DNA of 57,690 nt, from assembly GCA_042088665.1 (NCBI GenBank), contig JBELMB010000011.1, forward strand, positions 1-57,690, read 5' to 3'. Positions 35,300 to 43,570 of the stretch are shown here, piece after piece. This stretch comes from JBELMB01 sp042088665. Lineage in GTDB: Bacteria > Pseudomonadota > Alphaproteobacteria > Rhodobacterales > Rhodobacteraceae. The translations under genes and the position numbers were made by a program. Under the pieces are notes generated by a model that saw only the letters and a program-made list of their open reading frames with translations, was not told the DNA's origin and made no database searches. The number at the start of each line of letters is the position of its first letter. Positions within the stretch are counted from its first letter, which is position 1.

Positions 35300-36544
35300 A
35301 TGAAGCTGACCGACCTCGATATCATCGTGACCGCCCCACCTGCGCCGGGCTGGGGGGGCCGCTACTGGATCCTCGTCAAGCTGACCACGCAGGACGGGAT
35401 CATCGGCTGGGGGGAATGTTATGCCTCCTCGATCGGGCCAGACGCGATGCGGGCCGTCATCGAGGACGTCTTTCAACGCTATATGGAAGGCGAGTCCCCC
35501 GAAAACATCGAACGCATGTTCCGCCGGGTCTATTCCTCGGGGTTCACGCAACGGCCCGACCTGACCGTCATGGGGGCGTTTTCGGGTCTTGAAATGGCCT
35601 GCTGGGACATTCTGGGAAAGGCGCGCGACCGTCCTGTCTGGGCCCTGCTCGGCGGCATGATGAATGAGCGCGTGCGCACGTATACATACCTCTATCCCCT
35701 GCCCCATCACGATCTGAACCGGTTCTGGACCTCGCCGGACATGGCCGCCGAAACCGCTGCGGACTGCGTGGCGCGCGGCTATACGGCGGTCAAGTTCGAC
35801 CCTGCCGGTCCTTACACCATGCGCGGTGGGCACCAGCCGGCCATGTCGGACATCACCCAGTCGGTGGCCTTCTGCAAAGCGATCCGCGAGGCAGTGGGAG
35901 ACCGCACCGATCTGCTCTTTGGCACCCATGGCCAATTCACCACCGCGGGCGCTATCCGTCTTGGCCAGGCGATCGAGCCTTACCTGCCGCTTTGGTACGA
36001 AGAGCCGATCCCCCCGGACAACCTGCTGGAATTTCAGCAGGTCGCGCAGGCCGTGCGCATTCCCATCGCCACCGGAGAGCGCCTGACCACCCGCAGCGAA
36101 TTTGCCACGATCCTGCGCACCGGTGGTGCAAAGATCCTGCAACCGGCACTGGGCCGCGCCGGGGGCATCTGGGAAATGCGCAAGCTCGCCGCATTGGCAG
36201 AGCCGTTCAACGCGGAAATGGCCCCGCATCTCTACGCCGGGCCGGTGGAATGGGCGGCCAATATCCAGCTTGCCGTCTCCATTCCGAATCTCCTGCTGGC
36301 AGAAACGATCGAGACCCCGTTTCACGATGCCCTGATCAAGGGCAGCATCCGTGTCGAGAACGGTTTTGTCCCGGCGCCCAGCGCCCCCGGCCTTGGCATC
36401 GACGTGGACGAGGATCTCGCCCGCGCCCATCCTTTCACCGGCACCGGGCTGCACCTGCAAATGCAGGACGCGCCGTGTAATTATGCCGATGGCAATGCCT
36501 TTCTGGGCGGTGCCCCCGCCGAGATCCCGGCGGTTGAAACGTGA
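35300..36544 (+). CDS. Mandelate racemase/muconate lactonizing enzyme-family protein
   Basis: 414 aa, enolase superfamily, MR subgroup. N-terminal capping domain 1-125, then TIM barrel: K165 in AVKFDPAG, TDLLFGTHGQFTT (third-strand ligand position), EEP (E234/E235), TGER (E260), and APHLYAGP with H310. Compared with mandelate racemase, the residue expected to be Asp of the His-Asp dyad is Ala (LQPALGRAGG, A283). Sugar-acid dehydratases dominate this branch, but the substrate is not predictable. CGGGAGACAGAC precedes the ATG. Confidence 0.82.
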   Translation: MKLTDLDIIVTAPPAPGWGGRYWILVKLTTQDGIIGWGECYASSIGPDAMRAVIEDVFQRYMEGESPENIERMFRRVYSSGFTQRPDLTVMGAFSGLEMACWDILGKARDRPVWALLGGMMNERVRTYTYLYPLPHHDLNRFWTSPDMAAETAADCVARGYTAVKFDPAGPYTMRGGHQPAMSDITQSVAFCKAIREAVGDRTDLLFGTHGQFTTAGAIRLGQAIEPYLPLWYEEPIPPDNLLEFQQVAQAVRIPIATGERLTTRSEFATILRTGGAKILQPALGRAGGIWEMRKLAALAEPFNAEMAPHLYAGPVEWAANIQLAVSIPNLLLAETIETPFHDALIKGSIRVENGFVPAPSAPGLGIDVDEDLARAHPFTGTGLHLQMQDAPCNYADGNAFLGGAPAEIPAVET

Positions 36545-36600
36545 TCTCGCCAAGCCGCAAAGGCATGTCTATAGTCCCGTCAAACTGACCGAGACACCCG

Positions 36601-36930
36601 ATGGACACCAAACCGCTCCCCGCACCTCCCGAAGACATGCAAAGCAATGCCCAGAATGCGGCAGCGTTCCTGAAGACGCTGGCGCACGAGGGCCGATTGA
36701 TGATCCTGTGCCATCTCGGAACGGGTGAGAAATCCGTTGGTGCCCTCGAGGAATTGTTAGGCATCCGTCAGGCCGCCGTGAGCCAGATGCTGGCCCGCTT
36801 GCGCGAAGAGGGGCTTGTGAGCACCCGGCGCGAAGGCAAGACGATCTACTACGCCCTCGCGGATGAGAACACCCGAAGGATGATAAACCTGTTGTACGAC
36901 CTATTTTGCGAGACGCCCAATGGCCGCTGA
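36601..36930 (+). CDS. ArsR-family winged-helix regulator
   Basis: 109 aa. FLKTLAHEGRLMILCHLGTGEKSVGALEELLGIRQAAVSQMLARLREEGLVSTRREGKTIYYAL is a clean ArsR/SmtB wing-helix. No CxC metal-binding motif in the alpha-3 helix, so it is probably not an arsenic/cadmium sensor. It overlaps the amidase gene by 11 bases, so it is likely that operon's own repressor. Confidence 0.88.
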   Translation: MDTKPLPAPPEDMQSNAQNAAAFLKTLAHEGRLMILCHLGTGEKSVGALEELLGIRQAAVSQMLARLREEGLVSTRREGKTIYYALADENTRRMINLLYDLFCETPNGR

Positions 36931-38347
36931 CAAGACCCCTGACTACACCGGCCCCGAATTGTGCCGGAAAACCGCGCGCGACGTTGTGGCGCTTTTGAAA
37001 TCCGGTGAGATTTCCCCGTCCGATCTGGTCGAAGCCAGCCTCGAACGGATTGCCCAGACCTCCCCCGCGGTGAACGCGATGGTCACCCCCGTGCCAGAGC
37101 GCGCCCGGGCCGCCGCCGCTGCGGCCTCGTCCGACAGCCTGCTGGCGGGACTGCCCATCGGCATCAAGGACCTTGTGATGGTCGCAGGCGTGCGCTCCAC
37201 CTGCGGGACACCGGCGCTGAAGGATCACGTGCCCGAGGTCTCTGATCCCCTGGTGCTGCGTCTCGAAGAGCGCGGCGGCATCGTCATGGGCAAGACCAAC
37301 ACGCCCGAGATGGGCGCAGGCGCCAATACCTTCAATCCGATCTTTGGCGCCACGCGCAATCCGTGGAACACAGCGATGAACCCGGCGGGATCTTCGGGCG
37401 GGGCTGCCGTGGGCCTCGCGGTGGGAGAGGTCTGGCTCAGCCATGGCTCTGACCTTGGCGGCTCCCTGCGCTCGCCTGCCTGTTACTGCGGCATCGTCGG
37501 CCTGCGCCCCTCGCCGGGTATCGCCGGGGGCGCGACCGGCCCAGACAGCTTTGACGCTTTCGGCGTCGAAGGACCGATGGCCCGTAACGTGGCGGATTGC
37601 GCGCTGATGCTGGATGCGATGGCCGGGTACGACCCGGTCTGGCCGGTGTCCTATCCTGCGCCCGAAACCAGCTATCTGACGCAATGCCTGTCTGATCCCG
37701 GGCAGATCCGCATCGCCTTTTCCCCGGACCTTGGCGGGCTCTCCCCCGTGGAACCGGAGGTGGCGGCCATGCTGCAAACGGCGATGCAGACGGTTGAGGC
37801 ACCAGATGTCTCTGTCACCGAGGAAACACCGCCGCTCGACGGGGTCGAGAGTTGCTTTCGCACGCTGCGCGCGATCGACAAATGGATGGGGTACAAGACC
37901 ACGCCCAAAGAGATCTCGGATCTGTTCAAACCGACACTGCGCGGCAATATCGACGAAGGCGCGGTGCTCAGCGGAACCGATATCGTGGATGCCCGTATCA
38001 TCCGGATGCGTCTCTACGCCGAAATGCAAAGCCTGCTGAGCCGCTATGACGTATTGGCCTGTCCGGTGGTGGGGCTGGCTCCCTTGCCGGTGGAGATCGA
38101 ATACCCGACCGAAGTCAACGGCGTGCCCTGCAAGGACTATCTGGATTGGCTGCGATTTGCCTTTCTGGCGTCGCTGTGCGGCCTGCCCGCGCTGTCGCTG
38201 CCCATCGGGCGCACGGCCGAGGGCCTGCCCATGGGGATCCAACTGATCGGACCGCCGCGGGGCGAAGGCCGCCTGTTGCAAGTCGCGAGACGTCTGGAAC
38301 AAGCCCTGAACGCGCCAGCCACACCCATCGACCCCATGGCGCCCTGA
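36920..38347 (+). CDS. Amidase (amidase-signature family)
   Basis: 475 aa. Ser-cisSer-Lys triad: K83 (PIGIKDLV), S158 (AGSSGG), S182 (SDLGGSLRSPA). GIVGLRPSPG follows as in the family. Hydrolyses an amide or amidated amino acid to carboxylate and ammonia; related to GatA but not linked to gatB/C, so a catabolic amidase. Ends before a strong hairpin at 38419-38447. Confidence 0.88.
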   Translation: MAADKTPDYTGPELCRKTARDVVALLKSGEISPSDLVEASLERIAQTSPAVNAMVTPVPERARAAAAAASSDSLLAGLPIGIKDLVMVAGVRSTCGTPALKDHVPEVSDPLVLRLEERGGIVMGKTNTPEMGAGANTFNPIFGATRNPWNTAMNPAGSSGGAAVGLAVGEVWLSHGSDLGGSLRSPACYCGIVGLRPSPGIAGGATGPDSFDAFGVEGPMARNVADCALMLDAMAGYDPVWPVSYPAPETSYLTQCLSDPGQIRIAFSPDLGGLSPVEPEVAAMLQTAMQTVEAPDVSVTEETPPLDGVESCFRTLRAIDKWMGYKTTPKEISDLFKPTLRGNIDEGAVLSGTDIVDARIIRMRLYAEMQSLLSRYDVLACPVVGLAPLPVEIEYPTEVNGVPCKDYLDWLRFAFLASLCGLPALSLPIGRTAEGLPMGIQLIGPPRGEGRLLQVARRLEQALNAPATPIDPMAP

Positions 38348-38418
38348 CTCCATTGCCCCTTGGGCAGATGGGTATCGCCGCCCGGCAGGGCATGATGCTC
38401 CTACAACGCTCCATGAAC

Positions 38419-38447
38419 AAAGGCGCCTTGAACGAGAAGGCGCCTTT
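38419..38447. terminator. Bidirectional terminator after the amidase
   Basis: AAAGGCGCCTT (38419-38429) pairs with AAGGCGCCTTT (38437-38447): 11-bp stem, 7-nt loop, with T runs following. Lies between the converging amidase and acyl-CoA synthetase genes. The remainder of 38348-38646 is featureless apart from the tandem repeat at 38621-38650. Confidence 0.75.
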
Positions 38448-38620
38448 GGCAGTTGGCTGTTTTCGTGTGGTTTTCCATTGATGACCAAAGGGCGACGCGC
38501 CCCAGAGCGACGGCGAACCCTTGTCTGCATCGCTCAGGGGGAGAGAGTGGCAGGACGGGGCACAGCCCTGCCCTTGCCAACCTGCGGCAGCATTCCCTGC
38601 CGGGCAGGCTCGTCAGGCAG

Positions 38621-38650
38621 CCCCACCCCAGTCAGCCCCACCCCAGTCAG
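38621..38650 (+). repeat. 15-bp tandem duplication
   Basis: CCCCACCCCAGTCAG occurs twice head to tail, running into the acyl-CoA synthetase stop codon (38647-38649). Confidence 0.7.
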
Positions 38651-40542
38651 GCAGCCCCGTCTTCCGCGGCCCATTCCCAAGGCCGCGTAAATCCACCCAG
38701 CACTTGGCTGACAGCGGCATCCGGCGTGTCATTCGATACCACCTGCGCCACCAGCCCGCGCGATTTGTCATCGACCACGGCCACCACGCGCGCCGCAAGC
38801 CCCGCCTCTTCCAGCGCCGAGTTGTAAACCCGGGTGATCGCCTGCTTGCGCAGATCCGGCTTGAACACCTTGCCGACGGCTGTTTTCGGCAATTCCTCAA
38901 GGATGGTCAGGTGCTTGGGGCGCGCCGCGCGCTGGTGCACATGGATATCGGCATGATCCATAAGCTCCGCCTCGGTGACCGTCGCACCGTCAACCAGTTC
39001 GACAAAGGCACAGGGCAGCTCGCCGGCATAGGAATCCGGCTGACCAATCGCCCCGGCAAAGGCGACCGCCGGGTGGGTGAGCAGGGCTTCTTCGATCTCG
39101 GCGGGGTCGATGTTATGGCCGCTGCGGATGATCAGGTCCTTGGCGCGCCCGGTGATCCACAGATAGCCGTCCGCGTCCAGCCGACCCAGATCACCGGTGC
39201 GCAGATGCGTGCTCCAGTGGTACAGATCCACGTTCTTGGCGACCTCGGTATAGGTGTGGCCCGCGATCACGCCGGGGTTGGACACGCAGATCTCTCCGAT
39301 CTCGTCCACGCCACATTCCTGCGGCACACCATCCACCAGCGTGACGATCTTAAGATCCGTGTAGGGGAACGGGATCCCGACCGATCCCACCTTCTTTTCG
39401 CCGTCCACCGGGTTCACCGCAACAAGGCAGGTCGCTTCAGTCAGGCCGTAGCCTTCGCAGATGGTCACGCCACAGGCGCTTTCGAACCGTTTGAACAGTT
39501 CCAGTGGCATCGGCGCCGATCCGGAAAAGGCCGTCTTGACCGTCGAGATATCCGCATCCACAGGTCGCTGCATGAGCGCAGAGACCGCCGTGGGCACGGT
39601 GATGACAAAGGTGATTTTCCAGCGTTCACAGAGCTTCCAGAAGTTGTCCATCACCCCGTCCCCGCGATAGCCCGCGGGCGTGGGAAAGACCGCATGCGCG
39701 CCAGAGCAGAGCATGCCCATCAGCACTGGGTAGCAGGCAAACACGTGAAACAGCGGCAGCGGACACATCACTGCATCGGTTTCCGAATACAGCAACTCGT
39801 GCCCCAGCCAGCCGTTGTGCAGCATGCCTGAGTAACGATGTTGCGCCACCTTGGGCATCCCGGTGGTGCCGCCGGTGTGGAAATAGGCCGCAGTCCGATC
39901 CCGCCCGCCATCCTCAAACCCGAGCGTCCGCGGGTGTTTTGCCAATTCGGTGGAAAAGTCGAGGCAATCCGCGTGGCGCGGACCGTCCAGCTTGGGCCGC
40001 ATCAGCGGCACCAGCCAGCTTTTGGGCGGGGTCAGGTAGCGGTTGAGATCCACTTCCAGCACGGTCTGGACCTTTGGCGCGTGGCGGACCGCCTCATGCA
40101 CCTTTTGCGGCACATCTGTCTTTGGGAATGGCTTCAGCGTGACCACCACCTTGGCCTCTGTTTCGCGCAGGATCGATGCGATCTGTTCAGGCTCCAGCAG
40201 AGGATTTATCGGGCTCACGATGCCCGCCACCGCGCCGCCCAACAGGGTCAGGATCGTCTCGTTGGCATTGGGCATCACGTAGGCGACGACATCGGTTTCA
40301 CCGATGCCAAGGCTGCGAAAGAGGTTGGCGGCCTGCGCCGTCTGATCCCGAAGCGCCTCCCAGGTCAGCGTCTCGGCCTTGTCCTTCGGTCCCGACAGCA
40401 ACTGAAAGCTGACCGCGGGCCGGGTCGGAAACCGTTGTGCCGTCTGGGACAATTGCTGCCAGATTGTGGCTGGTATATCGCGCTGCTCCCAGGGTGCTTG
40501 CGCTTCGATGGCGTTCCTGTCCTCCATACCCGTATAGGTCAT
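38647..40542 (-). CDS. Acyl-CoA synthetase (AMP-forming)
   Basis: 631 aa ANL-superfamily ligase. P-loop YFHTGGTTGMPK, GYGLTEATC adenylate motif, RTGDLGRLDADGYLWITGR, and C-terminal lysine in LPKTAVGKVFKP. The N-terminal KAETLTWEALRDQTAQ and the overall length fit fatty-acid or aryl-acid CoA ligases. Start 40542 has GGGGAGGAAAACGCG; the longer frame toward 41235 is a shadow. No operon partner. Confidence 0.88.
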   Translation of the reverse strand: MTYTGMEDRNAIEAQAPWEQRDIPATIWQQLSQTAQRFPTRPAVSFQLLSGPKDKAETLTWEALRDQTAQAANLFRSLGIGETDVVAYVMPNANETILTLLGGAVAGIVSPINPLLEPEQIASILRETEAKVVVTLKPFPKTDVPQKVHEAVRHAPKVQTVLEVDLNRYLTPPKSWLVPLMRPKLDGPRHADCLDFSTELAKHPRTLGFEDGGRDRTAAYFHTGGTTGMPKVAQHRYSGMLHNGWLGHELLYSETDAVMCPLPLFHVFACYPVLMGMLCSGAHAVFPTPAGYRGDGVMDNFWKLCERWKITFVITVPTAVSALMQRPVDADISTVKTAFSGSAPMPLELFKRFESACGVTICEGYGLTEATCLVAVNPVDGEKKVGSVGIPFPYTDLKIVTLVDGVPQECGVDEIGEICVSNPGVIAGHTYTEVAKNVDLYHWSTHLRTGDLGRLDADGYLWITGRAKDLIIRSGHNIDPAEIEEALLTHPAVAFAGAIGQPDSYAGELPCAFVELVDGATVTEAELMDHADIHVHQRAARPKHLTILEELPKTAVGKVFKPDLRKQAITRVYNSALEEAGLAARVVAVVDDKSRGLVAQVVSNDTPDAAVSQVLGGFTRPWEWAAEDGAA

Positions 40543-40759
40543 GGCGCGTTTTCCTCCCCGATGTTTCGCCCAATCTGGGCTGCATTGGCGATGCAGGCAA
40601 GGGCCGAGAACGTCAGGGAAAAACCCATGTGACGTAACGTTGCCCCACCCACTGGACCGCAGGCGCGCTCTGCGCTGCCGGATCTGCGCCAAGCCACTGG
40701 TGCGGCACGGATTTGCAGGTGTGCTTTTCAGGCGGGTGCCAGTGTGGCACACTCGGGCG

Positions 40760-41059
40760 ATGGACCACCCGCTGATCGATCTCATCAACGCCCGGATAGC
40801 GACGGCCGAAAGAGACGGCGCCTTTGACAATCTCGAAGGGGCCGGAGCACCTCTGCCGCGCTGCGATGATCCCGACGCCGCCTTCATCACCCGCATACTG
40901 AAGGAAAACGGCGCCGTGCCAGAGGCGGTCGCCTTGCACAAGGACATCGCCCGCCTGCGCGAGACACTGCTGGACACCGACGACCGCACGCGGCGTAAAT
41001 CCCTGCTGGCAGAGATCGCCTTGCTGGAAACCCGGCTGGAGATGGCGCGCAAAGGCTGA
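40760..41059 (+). CDS. DUF1992 (DnaJ-homologue subfamily C28-like) protein
   Basis: 99 aa. DUF1992 signature DLINARIATAERDGAFDNLEGAGAPLP and EAVALHKDIARLRETLL. No J-domain HPD is present; function unknown. Start chosen where the family N-terminus begins; the ribosome site is weak. A hairpin follows at 41060-41084. Confidence 0.8.
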   Translation: MDHPLIDLINARIATAERDGAFDNLEGAGAPLPRCDDPDAAFITRILKENGAVPEAVALHKDIARLRETLLDTDDRTRRKSLLAEIALLETRLEMARKG

Positions 41060-41084
41060 CCCCGACGACCGCAATCTGTCGGGG
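41060..41084. terminator. Hairpin between DUF1992 and flavodoxin-like genes
   Basis: CCCCGAC pairs with GTCGGGG over an 11-nt loop, overlapping the end of the DUF1992 stop region, between converging genes. No T-tract. Confidence 0.5.
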
Positions 41085-41086
41085 AC

Positions 41087-41644
41087 TCAGGGCCCGGCAT
41101 CCGGCGACCAACGGGCCACCGCCATGGCAATGCGCGCACCAAAACGGCGTGCTGTCTCAAGATCGTCGGCGCGCACAAGCTGGTCCTTGTCGCGGCTGGC
41201 CGTGGCCATGAGGCCGAGATGACTGCCATCGGCATTGATGCCAGGCTGCGTCTTGTCGACCGGGGCGCCGATTTCTTGCTGGCCGACCCAGATCATCCCC
41301 TGCTGCGCGGCATAGACCGCCAGCTGCTGCAGGGTCATCAGCTTGTCTCCCGACGGATAGGTGGCCACCGTGGCCCCTGCCGCGATCTTGTCCGCCCAAA
41401 GCTGATCGGGCCATCGGTCAGACGCCGCTTCGAGAAACTGCGCATAGCTGGCAGAGGTGGACCCCATGTAGGTCGGGCAGGCAAAGATGATCCCGGGGGC
41501 GGCGTCCAACGCGGCCCAGTCCCCCGCCCCGATCTGTGCCACCTCGATCATGCGCGCCGCGGGCATGCCGGACGCGATTGCCTCAACGAGGCGGCGGGTA
41601 TGGCCATTGCCGGTGTGATAAGGCAGACAGATGGGGGCAGTCAT
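41087..41644 (-). CDS. Flavodoxin/WrbA-like FMN protein
   Basis: 185 aa. Phosphate-binding loop YHTGNGHTRRL near the N-terminus, IIFACPTYMGSTSASYAQFLEA and the SGDKLMTLQQLAVYAAQQGMIWVG segment are typical of NAD(P)H:quinone oxidoreductases such as WrbA. Binds FMN; probably a quinone or nitro reductase. Start 41644 (ATG); an in-frame TTG at 41680 lacks a ribosome site. Divergent from the methyltransferase, 47 nt apart. Confidence 0.8.
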   Translation of the reverse strand: MTAPICLPYHTGNGHTRRLVEAIASGMPAARMIEVAQIGAGDWAALDAAPGIIFACPTYMGSTSASYAQFLEAASDRWPDQLWADKIAAGATVATYPSGDKLMTLQQLAVYAAQQGMIWVGQQEIGAPVDKTQPGINADGSHLGLMATASRDKDQLVRADDLETARRFGARIAMAVARWSPDAGP

Positions 41645-41691
41645 GGTCCCATGGGTGCCGAATTCCCCCGCGTTTGACAAGGTGAGAGCGC

Positions 41692-42888
41692 ATGGTCACG
41701 GTTCAGCAACAGTACGAAACCTATCCTTACCCGGCCCGCGATCCCGCTGATGAACGCAAGCGCCTGATCACCGGATCACCCTCCCGCCCCGAAGAGATGG
41801 ACCACTTTCTGTTTGAAGGGGCCCGGGACTGGTCCGTCCCGCTGCGGGTTCTGGTCGCCGGGGGAGGCACGGGGGACGCGCTCATCCAACTGGCGCAACG
41901 CATGACCAGCGCGGGCGCGCCTTACGAGGTGACTTACCTCGATCTGTCCACCGCATCGCGCGCAATCGCAGAGGCCCGCGCAGCCGAACGCGGCCTGAAA
42001 GACATCCGGTTTGTCACCGGCAGCCTGCTGGAGGCCGCGCAGCTTGGCCCGTTTGACTACATCGACTGTTGCGGCGTTCTACACCACTTGCCCGACCCCA
42101 CGGCGGGATTCGCCGCGTTGCGGGCCGCGCTTGCCCCCGGCGGCGGGTTGGGGTTCATGGTCTATGCCCCCTATGGGCGGTCCGGCGTCTATCCCCTGCA
42201 AGAGGCCTTTGGCGCGGTTCTCGCGGGCCTGCCCCCGACCGAACGGCTGGAACGGGCGCGACGGATCGTGGCGGATCTGCCCGCGGGCCATCCCTTTGCG
42301 ACAAACCCGGTTCTGATGGACCACGAACAAAGCGATGCGGGGTTCTACGACCTGCTGCTGCACAGTCAGGACACGCCGTTCGATGTGCCGCGGCTGCTGG
42401 ACACCTGCGCCCGGACCGGGTGGCGGCTGCAAGGTTTTTGCCATCCCGGTCTGTATGACCTCGCCCGGATCACCCCCGTGCCCAAGGACATGTCCTCCGA
42501 AGAGGCCATGGCGCAGGCAGAACGGTTGCGCGGCACGATCCGCAAACACGTGGGATACCTTGTGCCCGCCGATGAGGACCGGCCCCTGCCAAGGCCCTCC
42601 CGCTCCGGTCTTGTGCCACAGCTCATGGGGGTCACGCCGAACAAACTGGCGGATGCCGTCGCGCGGGGAAAGCCGCTGCCCGTGACATTGCCGGAACTCA
42701 AGACCACGATCACCCTGCCAAGGCAGAGCGCGGCGCTGCTGGCGGCCATCGACGGGCGTCGCAGCCTCGCCCAGATCGGGACACAGGCAAAGCTGGACCC
42801 GTTGCGGTTTGGCGCGCTCTGGGGGCAAGTGGACAAGGCGCTGCGGCCCTGGGGTCTGCTGCTGTACAGCGCGTTCGGACAACGCTGA
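41692..42888 (+). CDS. Class I SAM-dependent methyltransferase
   Basis: 398 aa. Rossmann motif I VLVAGGGTGDALIQLA, acidic motif YLDLSTASRAIAEARAAERG, and FDYIDCCGVLHHLPDP. The last about 150 residues form a distinct second domain seen in Rhodobacterales relatives. AGGTGAGAGCGC precedes the ATG. Shares its last base with the SRAP start (TGATG), so the pair are coupled. Substrate unknown. Confidence 0.83.
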   Translation: MVTVQQQYETYPYPARDPADERKRLITGSPSRPEEMDHFLFEGARDWSVPLRVLVAGGGTGDALIQLAQRMTSAGAPYEVTYLDLSTASRAIAEARAAERGLKDIRFVTGSLLEAAQLGPFDYIDCCGVLHHLPDPTAGFAALRAALAPGGGLGFMVYAPYGRSGVYPLQEAFGAVLAGLPPTERLERARRIVADLPAGHPFATNPVLMDHEQSDAGFYDLLLHSQDTPFDVPRLLDTCARTGWRLQGFCHPGLYDLARITPVPKDMSSEEAMAQAERLRGTIRKHVGYLVPADEDRPLPRPSRSGLVPQLMGVTPNKLADAVARGKPLPVTLPELKTTITLPRQSAALLAAIDGRRSLAQIGTQAKLDPLRFGALWGQVDKALRPWGLLLYSAFGQR

Positions 42889-43550
42889 TGTGTGGCCGGT
42901 TTGCTGTCACCCTGCCCGCGGACGCCATGGCCCAGCTTTTTGACGCGATGCCCGCCAATGATCTGCCGGATGTGCCAAACTACAACATCTGCCCGACCAA
43001 CCGGGTGCACGTTGTGGTGCAGGAAGACGGGCGCCGTTTGCAGGCACTGCGCTGGGGGTTTCTGCCCCATTGGTACAAGACCCCGACGGGCGGGCCACTG
43101 CTGATCAATGCGCGCTCGGAAACCATCGCCGAGAAACCGGCGTTCAAGGCAGCCTGCCGCGCCCGGCGCTGCCTGATCCCGACCACGGGTTTCTACGAAT
43201 GGACCAAGGATGAAGAGGGCAAGCGCCTGCCCTGGTACATCACCCGCAGCGACGGCACGCCACTGGTCTTTGCCGGGGTCTGGCAGGATTGGGCGCAGGA
43301 CGACCTGGCCCTGCGCACCTGTGCCATCGTCACTTGTGCGGCCAATCCGACCATGGGGCAGATACACGCCCGGATGCCCGTGGTGCTGGAGCCGGATTCC
43401 TGGGCCAAGTGGCTGGGCGAAGACGGGCACGGCGCCGCCACCCTTATGACCGCCGCCCCAGAGGACGCCCTGCGCTTTCACCGGGTGGATACGGCGGTCA
43501 ATTCCAACCGCGCATCGGGTGCAGCCCTTACGCTGCCGCTGGAAGGCTAA
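42888..43550 (+). CDS. SRAP/HMCES-family DNA-protein crosslink peptidase
   Basis: 220 aa, YedK-like. Binds abasic sites in single-stranded DNA and forms a thiazolidine crosslink through Cys2. All four key residues are present: C2, N74 (NARSET), E104 (GFYEW) and H160 (IHARMPVVL). SOS-linked in many bacteria; no LexA box seen here. Coupled to the methyltransferase gene by a one-base overlap. Confidence 0.93.
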   Translation: MCGRFAVTLPADAMAQLFDAMPANDLPDVPNYNICPTNRVHVVVQEDGRRLQALRWGFLPHWYKTPTGGPLLINARSETIAEKPAFKAACRARRCLIPTTGFYEWTKDEEGKRLPWYITRSDGTPLVFAGVWQDWAQDDLALRTCAIVTCAANPTMGQIHARMPVVLEPDSWAKWLGEDGHGAATLMTAAPEDALRFHRVDTAVNSNRASGAALTLPLEG

Positions 43551-43570
43551 CCCTTGGCCGCATCAGCCGC

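Noticed and set aside
36569..38530. 653-aa minus-strand frame opposite the amidase and ArsR genes
   Set aside because: Shadow; the plus strand has clear ArsR and amidase signatures.
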